From NCBI GenBank assembly GCA_021399435.1, contig JAJTUP010000008.1, positions 558,001 to 622,000 of the forward strand: DNA of 64,000 nt. Reading direction: 5' to 3'. This DNA is from Diaporthe sp. PMI_573. Taxonomy: Eukaryota > Ascomycota > Sordariomycetes > Diaporthales > Diaporthaceae. The notes under the pieces were generated by a model. That model worked only from the letters and a program-made list of their open reading frames with translations. It did not search any database and was not told the DNA's origin. Position numbers and translations under genes: made by a program. This document shows, piece by piece, positions 1 through 11,081 of the stretch; within the stretch, counting starts at the first letter, position 1, and the number at the start of each line of letters is the position of its first letter.

Positions 1-32
1 AGAACCCCACGGCCCCTCTTCCCTACCGCTGA

Positions 33-2402
33 CTAGTAGGTCTCAGGCAGAGACGGGTACCAATTGGGTATTTGTGTCGAGTTGCAGTGGAACGTCCGGT
101 CGTAGGCTTTCTTGGGCAGGATGCCGGCTTGCATCCCCCTCTTGTAGCTCCACTGCCAGTTGCCCTGGCTGGTCCACCATGTCCAGTAGAACCAGCCCCA
201 GCCCCTCTCGAAGCTGTCCATCTGCGCCTCGGCAAAGTACAGCAGGAACTGCTTGTAGTCGTCGCTGTAGTCGCTCGGGTCGGCGTTGGCGCTGGCGCAG
301 GAGCAAGAGCCGTCCTCGGTCGGGCATTTGGGTGTCAGGGCGTTGTTGGGGTCGGACGCGTTGCCCGTGTCGTAGGTGCCGGTCCAGCGGTTGCCCCAGC
401 CGACGTTTGTGAGGTAAAGGGCGCAGTCCGTGTCGGCCTGCGACCACTCGGCCACCATCGTTGGGCCAAACCCGGTGCTCGTGTCCATGGACGTCTCGGT
501 CTGCTCCGTCCAACCGCGGCACGCGTAGTCGACCTTCTCGGTGTGGTTGAACACGATCTGCTGGTTGTTGAAGATGACGTACTGGTGCACGTCGAGCGCC
601 ATGTTGTCCCCGTAGCCCGTCATCTCCCCTTGCCAGTTGCCCAGCCCGCGGAAGCCGTCGCCGAACACCACGACGGCATTCTTGACGCCGTTGGCGCGCA
701 CCATGCTGTATACAGACTCGGTCCAGTTTATCACATCGGTCGTGGATATCACCGTCATCTTGGGCTCGTTGCACAGCCCGTAGTGCGAGATGATGTTCTG
801 GTACCGCTCCTGCCCGAAGAACTTGGAGAGTCGGTCGTGCACGTCCACGGAGCGCTGGACGTTCTGCGTGCTGTTGGTCCCGTTGAACCACCCTATCGAC
901 CCCAGGCGCCCGCTGTGGTTCCACCCGTTCTGGCTCCCCGGGATGCCGTGCAGGTCGAGATTGATTCGGAGGCCGTACTTGCGGGCCCACTCGATCCCGC
1001 GGAGGAGGTACCGCCAGGACGTGCGGAAGAGGTACGGGTCGTCGTCGTAGGTCTGGACAGCCCAGTAGGAGTAGGGTATGCGGACGTGGTCAAGGCCTGC
1101 ATCGGCAATTTCGGCAAAGGTCGATTCGGTAACAAAGGATGAGTAGTGCTTCTCCAGGGTGGAGGCACAACTCGAGCCCAGGTGTTTGCAGAGGTTGTAT
1201 TCATCCACGATCCCCAGGTTCGAAGGATAGTTGAACATGTCCGGTGTAATCCAAGGCTCGAGCGAGAGCCAGCCTCCCAGGTTGACGCCGCGAGCAGGCC
1301 GGTCTGAATAAGAACCCCATTTCTCATTTAGGGCCGGCACAAGTTCATTCGGCGCGTTGGAGTCGTCCCACGTCGAGTTCAGGCCCATGATGGGCAGGCC
1401 GCCTATCAGGACATCTGTGTAGGTGACATTGAAGTCGATGGTATCGTACCACTGGAATGGATCAAGATAGTCTGGAGCACCACTGGGGATGCTGCCGTGC
1501 TCTGGTAAATTGCACTTTCGGCAGCTGGAGCCTGAGCTCGAGCCAGACCCAGAGTCTCCGGAGTTTTTCTTGCTGACTACCACTGCAGCGATGACGATAA
1601 TGAGGACGATGGCGAATGATAATGCGACAGCGATCACTATTCATGTCAGTCACATGGCTAATCATGACCCATGAGAGAACTTACATATTCTCTTTCTGGT
1701 CCAGAAGCGTTTCTTCGGCCGTTCATCGTCGTATGCACCTTCTTTGTCGTCGTGTCCAAGATAACTGCTTGAGGTATTCGTTCCACCGCCGCGTAGGTGC
1801 TGCCAGAATCCACCAGACTTGGGCTGGGCCTCCACGGGTGGCGCAGCGGTGGCGACCACTCTCTTTTGTCGCTTGCGTTCCCTGCGTTCTTGCCGATACC
1901 TTTCCTCCTCATCGTCATCTTCTCGGCGAGTGTCCCGTGCTGAATCATACGCCCTGGAAGAGCAATGTTTCCGCCTGTCTCTCGAGTCTCTCGAGTCTCT
2001 GTGATGCCTCAAGTCGACGTCCCTTTCCTCATAAGCTGGCGGTGGCGGCTGAGAGGACCTAGACGCTCGTGTCCGGTGTCCTCGTGGGCTGTCTTGCTCG
2101 ACTGCTTGGTACTCATCCCTCGCCGCGCTGGCCCGCTGCTCACGTTTTCGCCTCTCCCGGCGCTCATGACGCTCCTGACGCCGCCTTCTCTCGGCCTCCT
2201 CCTCCTCGGCATCTCGAGCGGTGAAACCCTGGGTATTGGCGTCGTTCAGTGCCGCTAGGGCATCCATAGACAAGGCCTGGCGAGAGCTATTGCCAGACCT
2301 TGTGCCGTCTGAACCGGAGGCATGATGGTGGGACCTGGAGTGACGGCTCTTGTGTCTCCTCTCACCAGACTCGCGGTGCCTGGAAGACCGCTCTGGTGCC
2401 AT
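33..2402 (-). CDS. exgD: Membrane-anchored glucan 1,3-beta-glucosidase (GH5, ExgD type)
   Basis: Two exons, 2402-1685 and 1636-33, give 773 aa; the 48-nt intron (donor GTAAGT) restores frame from the codon pair R-I to L-I. The first 240 residues are a hydrophilic, Arg/Glu/Ser-rich cytoplasmic tail. One membrane segment follows at about 241-262 (IAVALSFAIVLIIVIAAVVV), then a Ser/Gly linker and an extracellular GH5 domain. The domain shows GVNLGGWL, DLHGIPGSQNG, the acid/base Glu in CNEPK and the nucleophile Glu in VAEWS. GH5 enzymes of this type release glucose from the ends of 1,3-beta-glucan in the cell wall; a type II membrane form with a long charged tail is known in filamentous fungi as exgD. 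It is divergent from the ketoacid dehydrogenase gene, with 756 bp between the starts. Family and topology are secure; the exact orthologue name is inferred. Confidence 0.92.
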
Positions 2403-3158
2403 AGCTCAGATCCTGAGGTATGTGGTGTGTACTTAAGTAACTTTGCTGGAGAAATGTGCGGAGACTTAGTTAGCCGTCGGGAGGAAGGTCGATGGTCTAC
2501 AGCAGTAGGTAGGTGGCATGTAGCAGTACCAGCCCACCAAAACTGTCAGTGGCAGATCAACACATGCAACACATGCAGCATGACACACACAACTCAGATC
2601 TATTGTGGAACAGCACGGATGACGGACAAAAAGGAAGCGGGTGCTGAAAAATAAAATTGATTGACTGCCTACGGTGAGATTTGCCCAGCTATGCGGCGTC
2701 GTGCTGTTTACGGGTGGCTGGTCTCCCAGGTAACATTTGGATATAAAGAGGCTGGGAGCACCAAGAATGGGCCAGGATCCACTGTGCATGTCATGCTGCA
2801 GGTGCCGAGCTCCGGCCTGTCAGGCTGGGTCAGGTACCCGGTACGTACCTACGTTCCCCAACTGCTAGGTGCAAGGGTATGGTATGCCCCAGGAGGACGT
2901 CTGGCATCTGGGGTTCCTAGGGACCAGGCCGTAAACCCCAGATCGACTACCCCCATGAATCTTTGAACCGCGGCTTGCCGAACCCTCGACCTCCAACGAC
3001 CACAGAGCCGCCGTCATCCCGCCCAAAATGGCGGACACGATTCTTCTTGGTAGATGTCAGGAGACTGTGTCCACCCGCCACTTCCTTCTACATGTGTTGA
3101 CGCGTCGGGACTTCTGTGAAATCACTTGAACTGCTTTGCTAACGCGGCATTCGACACG
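2403..3158. promoter_or_regulatory. Divergent intergenic region between exgD and the BCKDH E1 beta gene
   Basis: This 756-bp spacer separates two divergently transcribed genes and must hold both promoters and 5' leaders. No convincing conserved coding sequence was seen. One ACGCGT hexamer lies at 3100-3105, about 55 bp before the E1 beta start; a single copy is not significant by itself in a window of this size. Confidence 0.5.
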
Positions 3159-4453
3159 ATGAGGGGCCACTTGCCTCGACACTTGTTCAGGAGAGCCGCG
3201 ACTGTGGTCGTGGCTCCCTCTAGAAGCTGCAAACCTCCGCCGCCGAGCCACAACAGCCTCCCACAGAGGAGATACTCGACACACCCTCCCAATGCGAAGC
3301 TCAACCTACCAATCGACTATTCAACAACGCCTCTCCTGGCACATACGTCGCAATCGGCCCTCAACAACCCGGAGCTGCCGCCCGAGGTTCGCGGGGGCAC
3401 GACAAAGAAGATGAACCTATTCCAGTCCATAAACGACGCTCTGTCGATAGCATTGTCCGAGGACGAGAACGTGCTCTTATTCGGCGAGGATGTGGCATTT
3501 GGCGGTGTCTTCCGCTGTTCCATGAAGTTGGCCGAGACGTACGGTGGCGACCGCGTCTTCAACACCCCTCTGTCGGAACAGGGCATCATGGGCTTCGCCA
3601 TCGGATGTGCTGCCGAGGGCATGAGGCCTGTCGCGGAGATTCAATTCGCGGACTACGTCTTCCCAGCATTCGATCAGATGGTCAACGAGGCGGCCAAATA
3701 TCGATACAGGGACGGAGCGGGTGGGAGACATGTCGGAGGCCTTACCGTCCGCATGCCAAGTGGAGCGGTGGGTCATGGTGCTCTGTATCACACACAATCG
3801 CCAGAGAGCTTGTTCACCCACATCCCTGGTTTCCGAGTGATTGTCCCTCGCTCACCGGTGCAGGCGAAGGGCCTATTGCTTGCAGCAATCCGAAGCAATG
3901 ACCCTTGCATTTTCATGGAGCCCAAAGTGCTGTACCGGGCAGCCGTCGAGCAGGTTCCCGTTGCGCCGTACGAGCTGCCGTTGTCCAAGGCCGAGATCCT
4001 GAAAGAGGGCAAGGATCTGACCATCATCTCGTATGGCCAGCCGCTGTACATCTGCCAGAGTGCCATCAAACAAGCCGAGCAGGATCTCGGCATCAGCATC
4101 GAGCTAGTCGACCTGCGGACTGTGTATCCCTGGGACAAGGAAACAATCTTCAAGAGTGTCCAGAAGACAGGGCGGTGCATGGTCGTACACGAGGCAATGG
4201 TCAACGCTGGCGTTGGCGCCGAGGTGGCAGCAGCCATCCAAGAGGACCCGGCCACATTTATCCGCCTGGAGGCGCCTGTCACACGAGTTGCTGGCTGGAG
4301 TACACCGACCCCCTTGGTTTTCGAGAGGTTCAACCTGCCAGATGTTGCGAGTAAGTTGCCTTCCCAAGCAGACCAAGCCAATATTCTGGCTTGACAAGCA
4401 GCTAACAATTTTCAGGGGTGTATGACAACATAAAAAAGGTCATGGAGTATTAG
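3159..4453 (+). CDS. Branched-chain 2-oxoacid dehydrogenase E1 subunit beta, mitochondrial
   Basis: Exons 3159-4350 and 4416-4453 give 409 aa. The 65-nt intron (GTAAGT...TTTTCAG) splits an Arg codon, and the short last exon restores the family C-terminus ending VYDNIKKVMEY. The first ATG, at 3159, opens an Arg/Ser/Pro-rich mitochondrial targeting sequence that includes RRYSTHPP. The body is a clear transketolase-like E1 beta fold: FGEDVAFGGVFRC, NTPLSEQGI, EIQFADYVFPAFDQ, HTQSPE, the P-R-S-P region and the C-terminal VHEA segment. With E1 alpha it forms the thiamine-diphosphate E1 of the complex that decarboxylates the ketoacids of leucine, isoleucine and valine in the matrix. DVAFGGVF, rather than the pyruvate dehydrogenase version, favours the branched-chain enzyme. 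Confidence 0.95.
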
Positions 4454-4989
4454 CATCTCCAGAGCAACAGGCGCTTTGGTCCTTGGCTTGGGGGCTGGCA
4501 TTGCTGGGCAAAAGCGTAAGACAGGCCGAGTTAACGGCTGCTCCTTGGGATGACGTAGAAATTTAATGAAAAATGAAATATTTTGAAGTCGAAACAGATC
4601 TTATATTTCCAATTGAGCTTCAGGGGTTTGTTCGAGGTGACATGGATAGACACAGCAATATCAAAATTTCCCGCGAATGCTATGTATGCCCTTCTCTGAT
4701 GAAATTGAGAGCCGCCTGAAGAGGGTTCCCACCAGGCAATTGGCCGGCCGCGAGCTACCTACCCCGCCACAGACACCCACCCCACTTCTATGGGCCAAGC
4801 GCGGCCTGGGGACATGCGGTGGGTGTCGTCAACGCAACAACGTCCTTACCCCTGAAACCAACCTGTCGCCTTCGAACGATAACAGCTCTCATCCGCGCAG
4901 ATATCATATCATCATCTTCGGGTGTAGCTGCAAAGCCTAACACGCAGACTTCGTATCCCACCGATTCGCCATTCATCCCTCCACCGCCC
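4454..4989. other. Intergenic region (tandem genes)
   Basis: This 536-bp spacer holds the 3' end of the E1 beta transcript, with an A/T-rich stretch near 4561-4620 suitable for polyadenylation, and the promoter of the capping protein gene. No further gene is recognisable. Confidence 0.4.
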
Positions 4990-6038
4990 ATGTCTGAGAG
5001 TCTAGAGTGGGTGTCTTCCTTCGTTGGAGATGCTCCTCCTGGAGAGGTGCGCCCCTGTGTCCCCCGGCGCCATTGATATCCCGCTGACCTCTTGAAGTTT
5101 TCAGATGTCATAGCCGGCAAGTTGCGGCCTTCGGATGCGCCCCGCGAATCCCGAGACTAACGTCCTCGTCGCAGACATCAAGGCCCTGACCATTTCCGAG
5201 CCCAGCCTCGTCAAGGAGCTCGGGCCGGCCTTCCAGAAATACAACGAGGAGCAGTTCATCACAGCCAAGCTGCCGGGAAGCAGCGAGCCGGTCATCGTCA
5301 GCTCGCACAACTCGCTGGGAGACGGCCGGTACTACGACGTCGAGAGCTCCACCAGCTTCGACTTCGACCATGCTACGCAGAAAGCCAGTGGTGCCCAGAG
5401 CCATTCCCTCGAGAGCGCGCACTCTGATCTCGTGTATGTGTTGGCTGCTCCCTCGGTCGAAGATCCGTGTGCTGATACATCGAGGCCCACAGCAAATCGA
5501 CCTTGAAGAGCTTAGGAACATACGTCAAGGAGCACTTCCCTAACGCGGCCTTCGGAGTGTACCCCATCGAGAACGACTCAAAGCTGGCCATCATCACCGT
5601 AGCCAGCAAATACAGCCCTAACAACTTCTGGTGAGGATTGCTCCTACATACGCGAATGCTTGGAAGGGACGAAGGCTAACGGGGAACAGGAACGGCCGAT
5701 GGCGATCCCTCTACGTCTTCGACCCATCTGACAGCTCTCTGGAAGGCTCGATCAAGGTCGACGTTCACTACTACGAGGACGGCAACGTGCGTCTCCTGAC
5801 CAACAAGGCGGTCACGGCCTCTGTCTCGTCGGGTACCGGTAGCGGCATTGCCAAGGAGATCTCCACGGCGGAGAAGAAGTACCAGGAGGAACTGAACAAG
5901 GGTTTCACGAGCCTGAGCGAGGGCGCGTTCAAGAGCCTCAGGAGACAGCTACCGGTGACGAGACAGAAGATTGAGTGGGACAAGGTCGCCAGCTACCGGT
6001 TAGGACAGGACATTGGCGGCGGCAGCTCCAGGCGGTGA
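4990..6038 (+). CDS. cap1: F-actin-capping protein subunit alpha
   Basis: Five exons (4990-5046, 5098-5116, 5175-5433, 5493-5630, 5690-6038) give 273 aa, the usual length of the family. Exon 2 is a 19-nt micro-exon. It is followed by an intron with a GC donor (GCAAGT) and a perfect ACTAAC branch site. Only this arrangement yields the conserved N-terminal stretch PPGEFSDVIADIKALT. Family marks include LPGSSEPVIVS, the paired SPNNFW and GRWRSLY, VDVHYYEDGNV, and the C-terminal RRQLPVTRQKIEW. The protein pairs with the beta subunit to cap actin barbed ends in cortical patches. The 19-nt exon is the least certain part; the rest of the gene is firm. Confidence 0.93.
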
Positions 6039-7098
6039 GCGGTGAGCTGTTGAGCTGTACATAGACAAGGCTGGACTTGGGACTGTGACGCCTTCAGCGT
6101 GTATTGTGGTCTTGCGCAAGCTGCAGTTGGCGTAAGAATTGGTAGTCCTGCTATAGGCACTATAGAGGCGCTGCGTCAGGTGTCTAGGCAGACGGCGTGA
6201 TACGAATACGATCCCGAATTCGACTGCTCAGTTTCACGACTCATTATTGCCAGCGTTTCGAGGTTTTGAAATTGTAAAGGGCGTCTTCGGGACTGAAATT
6301 ATGATGTGGTAAGCTGGTAGTACTGTGTAAATGTGTCTGCAAGTCAGCCGTGGTGGGCGACGGTATTTTGGGGACGGCGATTGTCATCGGCCCCGTCAGC
6401 CTCGGGCCTCAACAAGGTGCCGTTGCCGCGACGGAGGAGCTCCTGTGGGGATCTCATGCACAAACGGAGAATGCTCGGTGCCAAACGGGCCAGACGGGCA
6501 GTACGGTTCTGGATAAGACAGGTTGATGAGTCGCCCGCTCTGGCCAACCAGCGTGGATTGATTTGATGTCCGGGAGTAAGTTGCAGCAGGTGGGGAGCGC
6601 CAGGGTCCCCGGCCTGTGGACAGCTCACAGTTCCCATTTGTTAAGCTCGGGCTCCAGGGTTGGCATAGCGGAGCCCTTCCCACTGGCCAGGCTGGCTGCC
6701 GGATTGCGAACTGCCCCCTTCCCTCGCTGGTCGAGGGCGTCAAAACGGTTGAATAGAGTCCGTTCCGTCCCCGCCGGGAGACAGAGTTGAGCACTCCGGG
6801 AAGTACTACGGTAGAACCTACATTATCTTTCGATTCCCCATTCCCGTCCGCCTAATCGGCCTAATCCACCTCACCGTCCTCGAGTTTTCCTTCCTCCCTG
6901 CAGTCTGTCGTCGCAGCTTCTCCTCCGGACCTTCCCATTGGCGTTCTTCTCCAACCCTTTTTGCTGCTTGTCCGTCGCAACAGTTCACCGTGTCGACTTT
7001 CTCTCAACAGGTCTCACTCCGACCTTCGACGAAACTACCCGAACTTTGTCCCCCAGCAGGCACCACCACCACCTCCACCACCACATAAACCATCCAAA
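6039..7098. other. Intergenic region with cytochrome b5 promoter and leader
   Basis: About 1.06 kb without a recognisable gene. The last 300 bp before the cytochrome b5 start is rich in CT and in short CAC/CCA repeats (7058-7090), as is common in fungal 5' leaders. An ATTGG (reverse CCAAT) occurs at about 6937. Short reading frames here show no family features. Confidence 0.4.
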
Positions 7099-7756
7099 AT
7101 GGCGGACAAGGAGTTCACCTACCAAGATGTTGCCGAGCACAACACCAAGAAGGACCTGTTCGTGGTCATCCACGACAAGGTCTACGACTGCGCAAAGTTC
7201 ATAGACGAGCACCCGTAAGTCCCAACTGTCCATTGTTGCCCGCAGCTCGAATCCCGGGCCTTCCCCGACCCCCCAATGCCTCGGCACCACCGGCAGGCTC
7301 AGGCTGACACATGCTCGCGCGCAAACACAGCGGTGGTGAGGAGGTCATGCTGGATGTCGCCGGACAAGACGCAACCGAGGCCTTCGAGGACGTCGGCCAC
7401 AGCGACGAGGCGCGCGAGACACTTGACCAGCTCTACGCCGGCGTGCTGAAGAGACAGGTATGTTGGAAACTATCGTCAATACTTCGGATACCCAATTGGG
7501 ACACGGGGCAGGGCCCGTGAAGGCACCTCCTCCGAGTCAGGTCCGATCAACTGCTGACGATTAATTACTTTTCCCGCAGGCCGGAGACCCGACCCCCAAG
7601 GCCCCCAAGCCCGGTGCCGTCACGCCTGCGACGACGGGCGATGCTACCGGCCTCGGCATCGGTGTATACGCCATCGTGCTCATCGGTGGTGCCGCTGCCT
7701 ACTTCGCCTATCAATACCTCCAGGCCCAGCAGGCCCAGCAGGCAGGCCAGGCCTAG
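7099..7756 (+). CDS. Cytochrome b5, tail-anchored
   Basis: Exons 7099-7214, 7331-7457 and 7580-7756 give 139 aa. The heme-binding domain fills residues 1-85 or so. The first axial His sits in FIDEHPGGEEV (split by the first intron) and the second in [11 protein letters not shown] Pro/Ala/Thr linker follows, then one C-terminal hydrophobic segment ([21 protein letters not shown]) and a Gln/Ala tail ending QAQQAGQA. That is the layout of endoplasmic-reticulum cytochrome b5, which passes electrons to sterol and fatty-acid desaturases and hydroxylases. Both introns have canonical ends (GTAAGT...ACACAG and GTATGT...CCGCAG). The start is the only ATG in a good position ahead of the domain. Confidence 0.95.
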
Positions 7757-8645
7757 AAGGAATGCGAGCTGGAGGGGTGCTGGCGGTGTGAAGGGCTCTT
7801 GGGCACCAAGTGCTGCCGCCGGGTTTGTGCCAATACTATGGGACATGCTTTCACTGGTGGTGTTGTCTTACATATACTCCCGTTATTTCGATTTGCCCTT
7901 GCAGGTAGACAGAATCCAGCCTCAACCTTTTTGACATTCCAACCTTCTGCTGGGGGCTTCCTCCCCAAAGCTGAGTTTATCAGAGGCACTTTGGGATCGG
8001 CTGTTCGATTTGCGCCGGGAATGGTTTTAGATCCGCATCATCCGTTTGCCAGGTGACGATGGTTCCTCAACAAGGATTGTTATTTCGACTGGACCTTTTC
8101 TCAAGTCGTATATGTGGTCACTTTAATACTTCGGCTAAGAAGAATATGTCGAAACTTATGAACAGTGACCTGCATAACACCGGGACCCAATGCTAGATGT
8201 TCCCAGAGTGCTGCTAATACAATCAATACATGATGTGATGCACCTCAGACCCACGAATTATACCACATCACGCACCATCCTGCATAGAACCTTGAAGACT
8301 CAGTAAAACCATCGTCTACGAAAAGCCAATATTAAAAAGTGTTTTGTATTTCTTCATGAGCTTTCCATCAAATCATCGAGCTGGTCGTCGCCAATCTTTG
8401 TCGATCTCTAAACTTCTGGCACCCACAGCCAACAAACAACCCACCGGCCGGAGCTAGCACAGCCCACTTCCTTATCAATTTCCACAGCGTAATCAGTCAG
8501 TCACTTTGGGGCCTGGAGCGCTTTGTCTCAGCCTTACGACTTCGCACCCCTTCTTCTTCCTCCACATTGAGGCGTTGACCCTGTCAGCGCGCGACTCAAC
8601 CACAACCTCCCGACAGCGACCCAGTTCTTCTGTCATCCCGTCACC
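7757..8645. other. Intergenic region, no gene seen
   Basis: 889 bp containing the 3' untranslated part of cytochrome b5 and the promoter and leader of the TFIIE beta gene. The stretch 8100-8400 is relatively A/T-rich. No protein family, RNA gene or long repeat was recognised. Confidence 0.4.
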
Positions 8646-9554
8646 ATGTCCTTCCTCGAGCGCCAGCGAGCTGCATCGGCCGCGGCGAAGAGCGGCCCGA
8701 CCGTCGTCGACCTCACGGGTCCGTCCAAGAAGGCCGCCCTCGCACCTCCTTCTCCCTCTCCGTCGGTCGCATCCACGAGCAGCGCTCTCGCCGGCAGCAC
8801 CCCGACCAAGAAGAACAAGTCGCGGCCCGCCGATGGCGCCGACATCTTCTCGCAGCCCACGCTCACGGGCACGGGCATGGAGCTGGGCACGCAGATGGTC
8901 TACGCCGTGCACCACCTCAAGGAGAAGGACAAGGAGCTGGGCATCTACGAGATCATGGACCACATGTCGCGGCGGCCCGTCACCGACAAGGACCAGAACG
9001 AGCTGGCCGAGATCCTGCGGCGCAACCCGCGCGTGCGCTGGATCCCCGACCCGAACATCACCGAGCAGCGCTGGGACAGCGGCACCTACGTGCACAACCC
9101 TCTGATCCCGGGCGTGCGCAGCAAGGAGAGCCTGCTGGCGTACCTGCAGAAGAAGAAGGACGCCATGTACGTGCAGGTCAAGGACCTCGAGGACGGCTGG
9201 CCCAAGGAGAAGCTGTACCAGGCGCTCACGGAGCTCGAGAGGGACCACAAGGTGCTGGTGGTTCGCACTAAGAAGGACAACCACCCGCGCTACGTGTGGA
9301 GTGACGACCAGACCCTCTGGAACGAGGTCGACCCGGTGTTCCAGAACCTGTGGCACAAAGTCTCGGTGCCGCCCGTCGAGGACATCAACCGCCTGCTCAC
9401 CCAGGTCGGCCAGAAGCCCACGAGCGAGGACCCCCGCCTCAAGATCGTGGCGGCCAAGGTGGAGAAGAAGAAGAAGAGGGCCTCTACGCGGCCCAAGAAC
9501 CTCACCAACACCCATCTTATGGGTCTCTTCGACGACGGCAACAAGAAGAAATAA
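8646..9554 (+). CDS. tfa2: Transcription initiation factor IIE subunit beta
   Basis: One uninterrupted frame of 302 aa. After a Ser/Ala/Pro-rich N-terminus come two winged-helix units. The first is around residues 80-150 (QMVYAVHHLKEKDKELGIYEIMDHM...RWIPDPN) and the second around 165-235 (LLAYLQKKKDAMYVQVKDLEDGWP...HPRYVW), followed by NEVDPVFQNLWHKVSVP. The protein ends in Lys-rich clusters typical of TFIIE beta and the conserved NLTNTHLMGLFDD. TFIIE beta joins TFIIE alpha in the RNA polymerase II pre-initiation complex and helps load TFIIH. No intron is needed. An AATAAA-like signal lies about 110 bp after the stop. Confidence 0.93.
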   Translation: MSFLERQRAASAAAKSGPTVVDLTGPSKKAALAPPSPSPSVASTSSALAGSTPTKKNKSRPADGADIFSQPTLTGTGMELGTQMVYAVHHLKEKDKELGIYEIMDHMSRRPVTDKDQNELAEILRRNPRVRWIPDPNITEQRWDSGTYVHNPLIPGVRSKESLLAYLQKKKDAMYVQVKDLEDGWPKEKLYQALTELERDHKVLVVRTKKDNHPRYVWSDDQTLWNEVDPVFQNLWHKVSVPPVEDINRLLTQVGQKPTSEDPRLKIVAAKVEKKKKRASTRPKNLTNTHLMGLFDDGNKKK

Positions 9555-10193
9555 GACGAGTCTTCCCGCAGCCGAGGTAAGAGTGAGGTGAGGTAATATC
9601 ATCGGTTGACCTTTTGTTGCGTGCATCACCAACGGCGTACCGGAGTAATTTGAAATGAAAAGAGAATAAAAAAAGCAGGAAAATGGTAGATCTGGAGTGG
9701 GCCCTCGCCAGATTGTTTCGATTTCGGCCACTCATTGGCGTACGGACACTGGGCATCGGTGGAACGAGGATTACAAGTTCCAGGGAGTTCTGTGATGCGA
9801 GTCTTCAGGGGTCGGAAATGAGATTCCGCGGACACGGAGAGAGGCTCATGTTCTCGAGCATATTCATACTAATCATCAATAAAAGTGCTGAAGCAATCCC
9901 GATGGCTGTGACATCGTGATCACAAATCAGGGGCTGTTCATTCCAGGTGACGGATCTGCATTCACCCTGACGTGTGCCACACTCGTAGCGCCCAGCAGCG
10001 ACACCATGGTATGGAACCCTTCCCATTTGCCAAACCTGATCTGACCAGGAAAGGCCAATCCAGAGCACACACTATGCTAAACAGGCTATTCCTCACTTGA
10101 AGTTGGCCATGCCAAGCAACCACACAAAGCGCAGCTTTCACAGCTCCATGCCCCCAGACAGAAGATCTCACGACACACACGAGACAAACTCAC
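9555..10193. other. Convergent intergenic region, no gene seen
   Basis: 639 bp between the 3' ends of two convergent genes. It contains a polyadenylation-like GAATAAAAAAAG near 9660-9675 and nothing recognisable as coding. Confidence 0.4.
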
Positions 10194-11081
10194 TCACTGC
10201 CCACCTTTCCCCTCAAGCCTGATCCTATCAAATAGCTGCAGGAAGACCTCAGAATTCTGCTGCCCGCCCACGCTGTACCGCCCCTGGACGACGTAGCTCG
10301 GCACCGCCGTGATCCCAGCCACCTTCTTGGCCGCCCTGTCCAGCGCGTCCGCCTGGGCCCTCGCCTCCGGGGAGTCCAGGCGCGCGACGACCTCCTCCTC
10401 GCTCTCGCACAGCCCGACCTCGAGCGCCACCTCGGCCAGGAACTCCCTGTCGCTGACGTCGCGGCCGCGGTCGAACACCCCGCGGAAGAGGGCGTCCTCC
10501 GTGTCCCGCAGAATGTTGTTGCCGTTGTTGTTGCTGCCGTCTTCCTGCTCCTGCTGTTGCTTCTGGGCGAGGAGGAGGAGGACGTGCGAGTCACGCGTGT
10601 TGCCGGCCAGCCCGTCCCAGTTGATGGACACCCCCAGCGCCGACGCCCGGTCGTTCACCCGGTCGAACCAGGCTGCGGCCCTCGCGGGCCCGAACATGGA
10701 GGCGTAGTACTCTTTTTTGTTGTATGCTTGTGAACGTATCAGCTCTTATTCAATGATGTTAGAAGGAGGTTTGGTCGAGGGGGGGGGGAGAGCCATCTCT
10801 TCAGAGGTGTTTTTCTTCTTCAACTGTCTTCGTAATAATTGTGATGATAGTGACGGTGCTGGGAGGAGGATGTTGGGGGGGGCCTCACCGGAGGTCTTCG
10901 CCTCTGGATTCAGGTAGAATGGATTCCAGGTCTCCTTGAATTCCACGTCCGGATGCTGCTCCTTGTATTTTTCGATTGCATTGTCGAGGTTCTTCTTGCC
11001 GATGTAACTCCAAGGGCAGACGGTGTCCGAGAAGGTTTGAATCCCGATGGTGAGAGGCGGAGCCATGGTATCAGATTTCAT
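10194..11081 (-). CDS. DsbA/FrnE-like thioredoxin-fold oxidoreductase, CPWS active site
   Basis: Exons 11081-10889 and 10726-10194 give 241 aa. An in-frame second ATG at 11066 would give 236 aa. The intron (162 nt) starts GGTGAGG and most likely ends CACAAG before the A-Y-N-K-K-E-Y-Y segment; a nearby alternative acceptor would shorten the protein by a few residues. The N-terminal thioredoxin half reads FSDTVCPWSYIGKKNLD and the C-terminal part has the cis-proline loop AVPSYVVQGRYSVGGQQ. This is the DSBA-like family that includes bacterial FrnE and 2-hydroxychromene-2-carboxylate isomerase relatives. The second redox Cys of the common CPWC motif is Ser here, so a simple dithiol oxidase role is doubtful. 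A poly-Gln/Asn insert lies near the middle. Substrate unknown. Confidence 0.85.

Noticed and set aside
72..1142. 356-codon frame on the + strand
   Set aside because: Exactly antisense to the GH5 catalytic domain; GC-rich codon bias opens the opposite strand.
8493..9731. 412-codon frame on the - strand
   Set aside because: Antisense shadow of the TFIIE beta gene with Leu/Val/Arg/His-rich composition and no family features.
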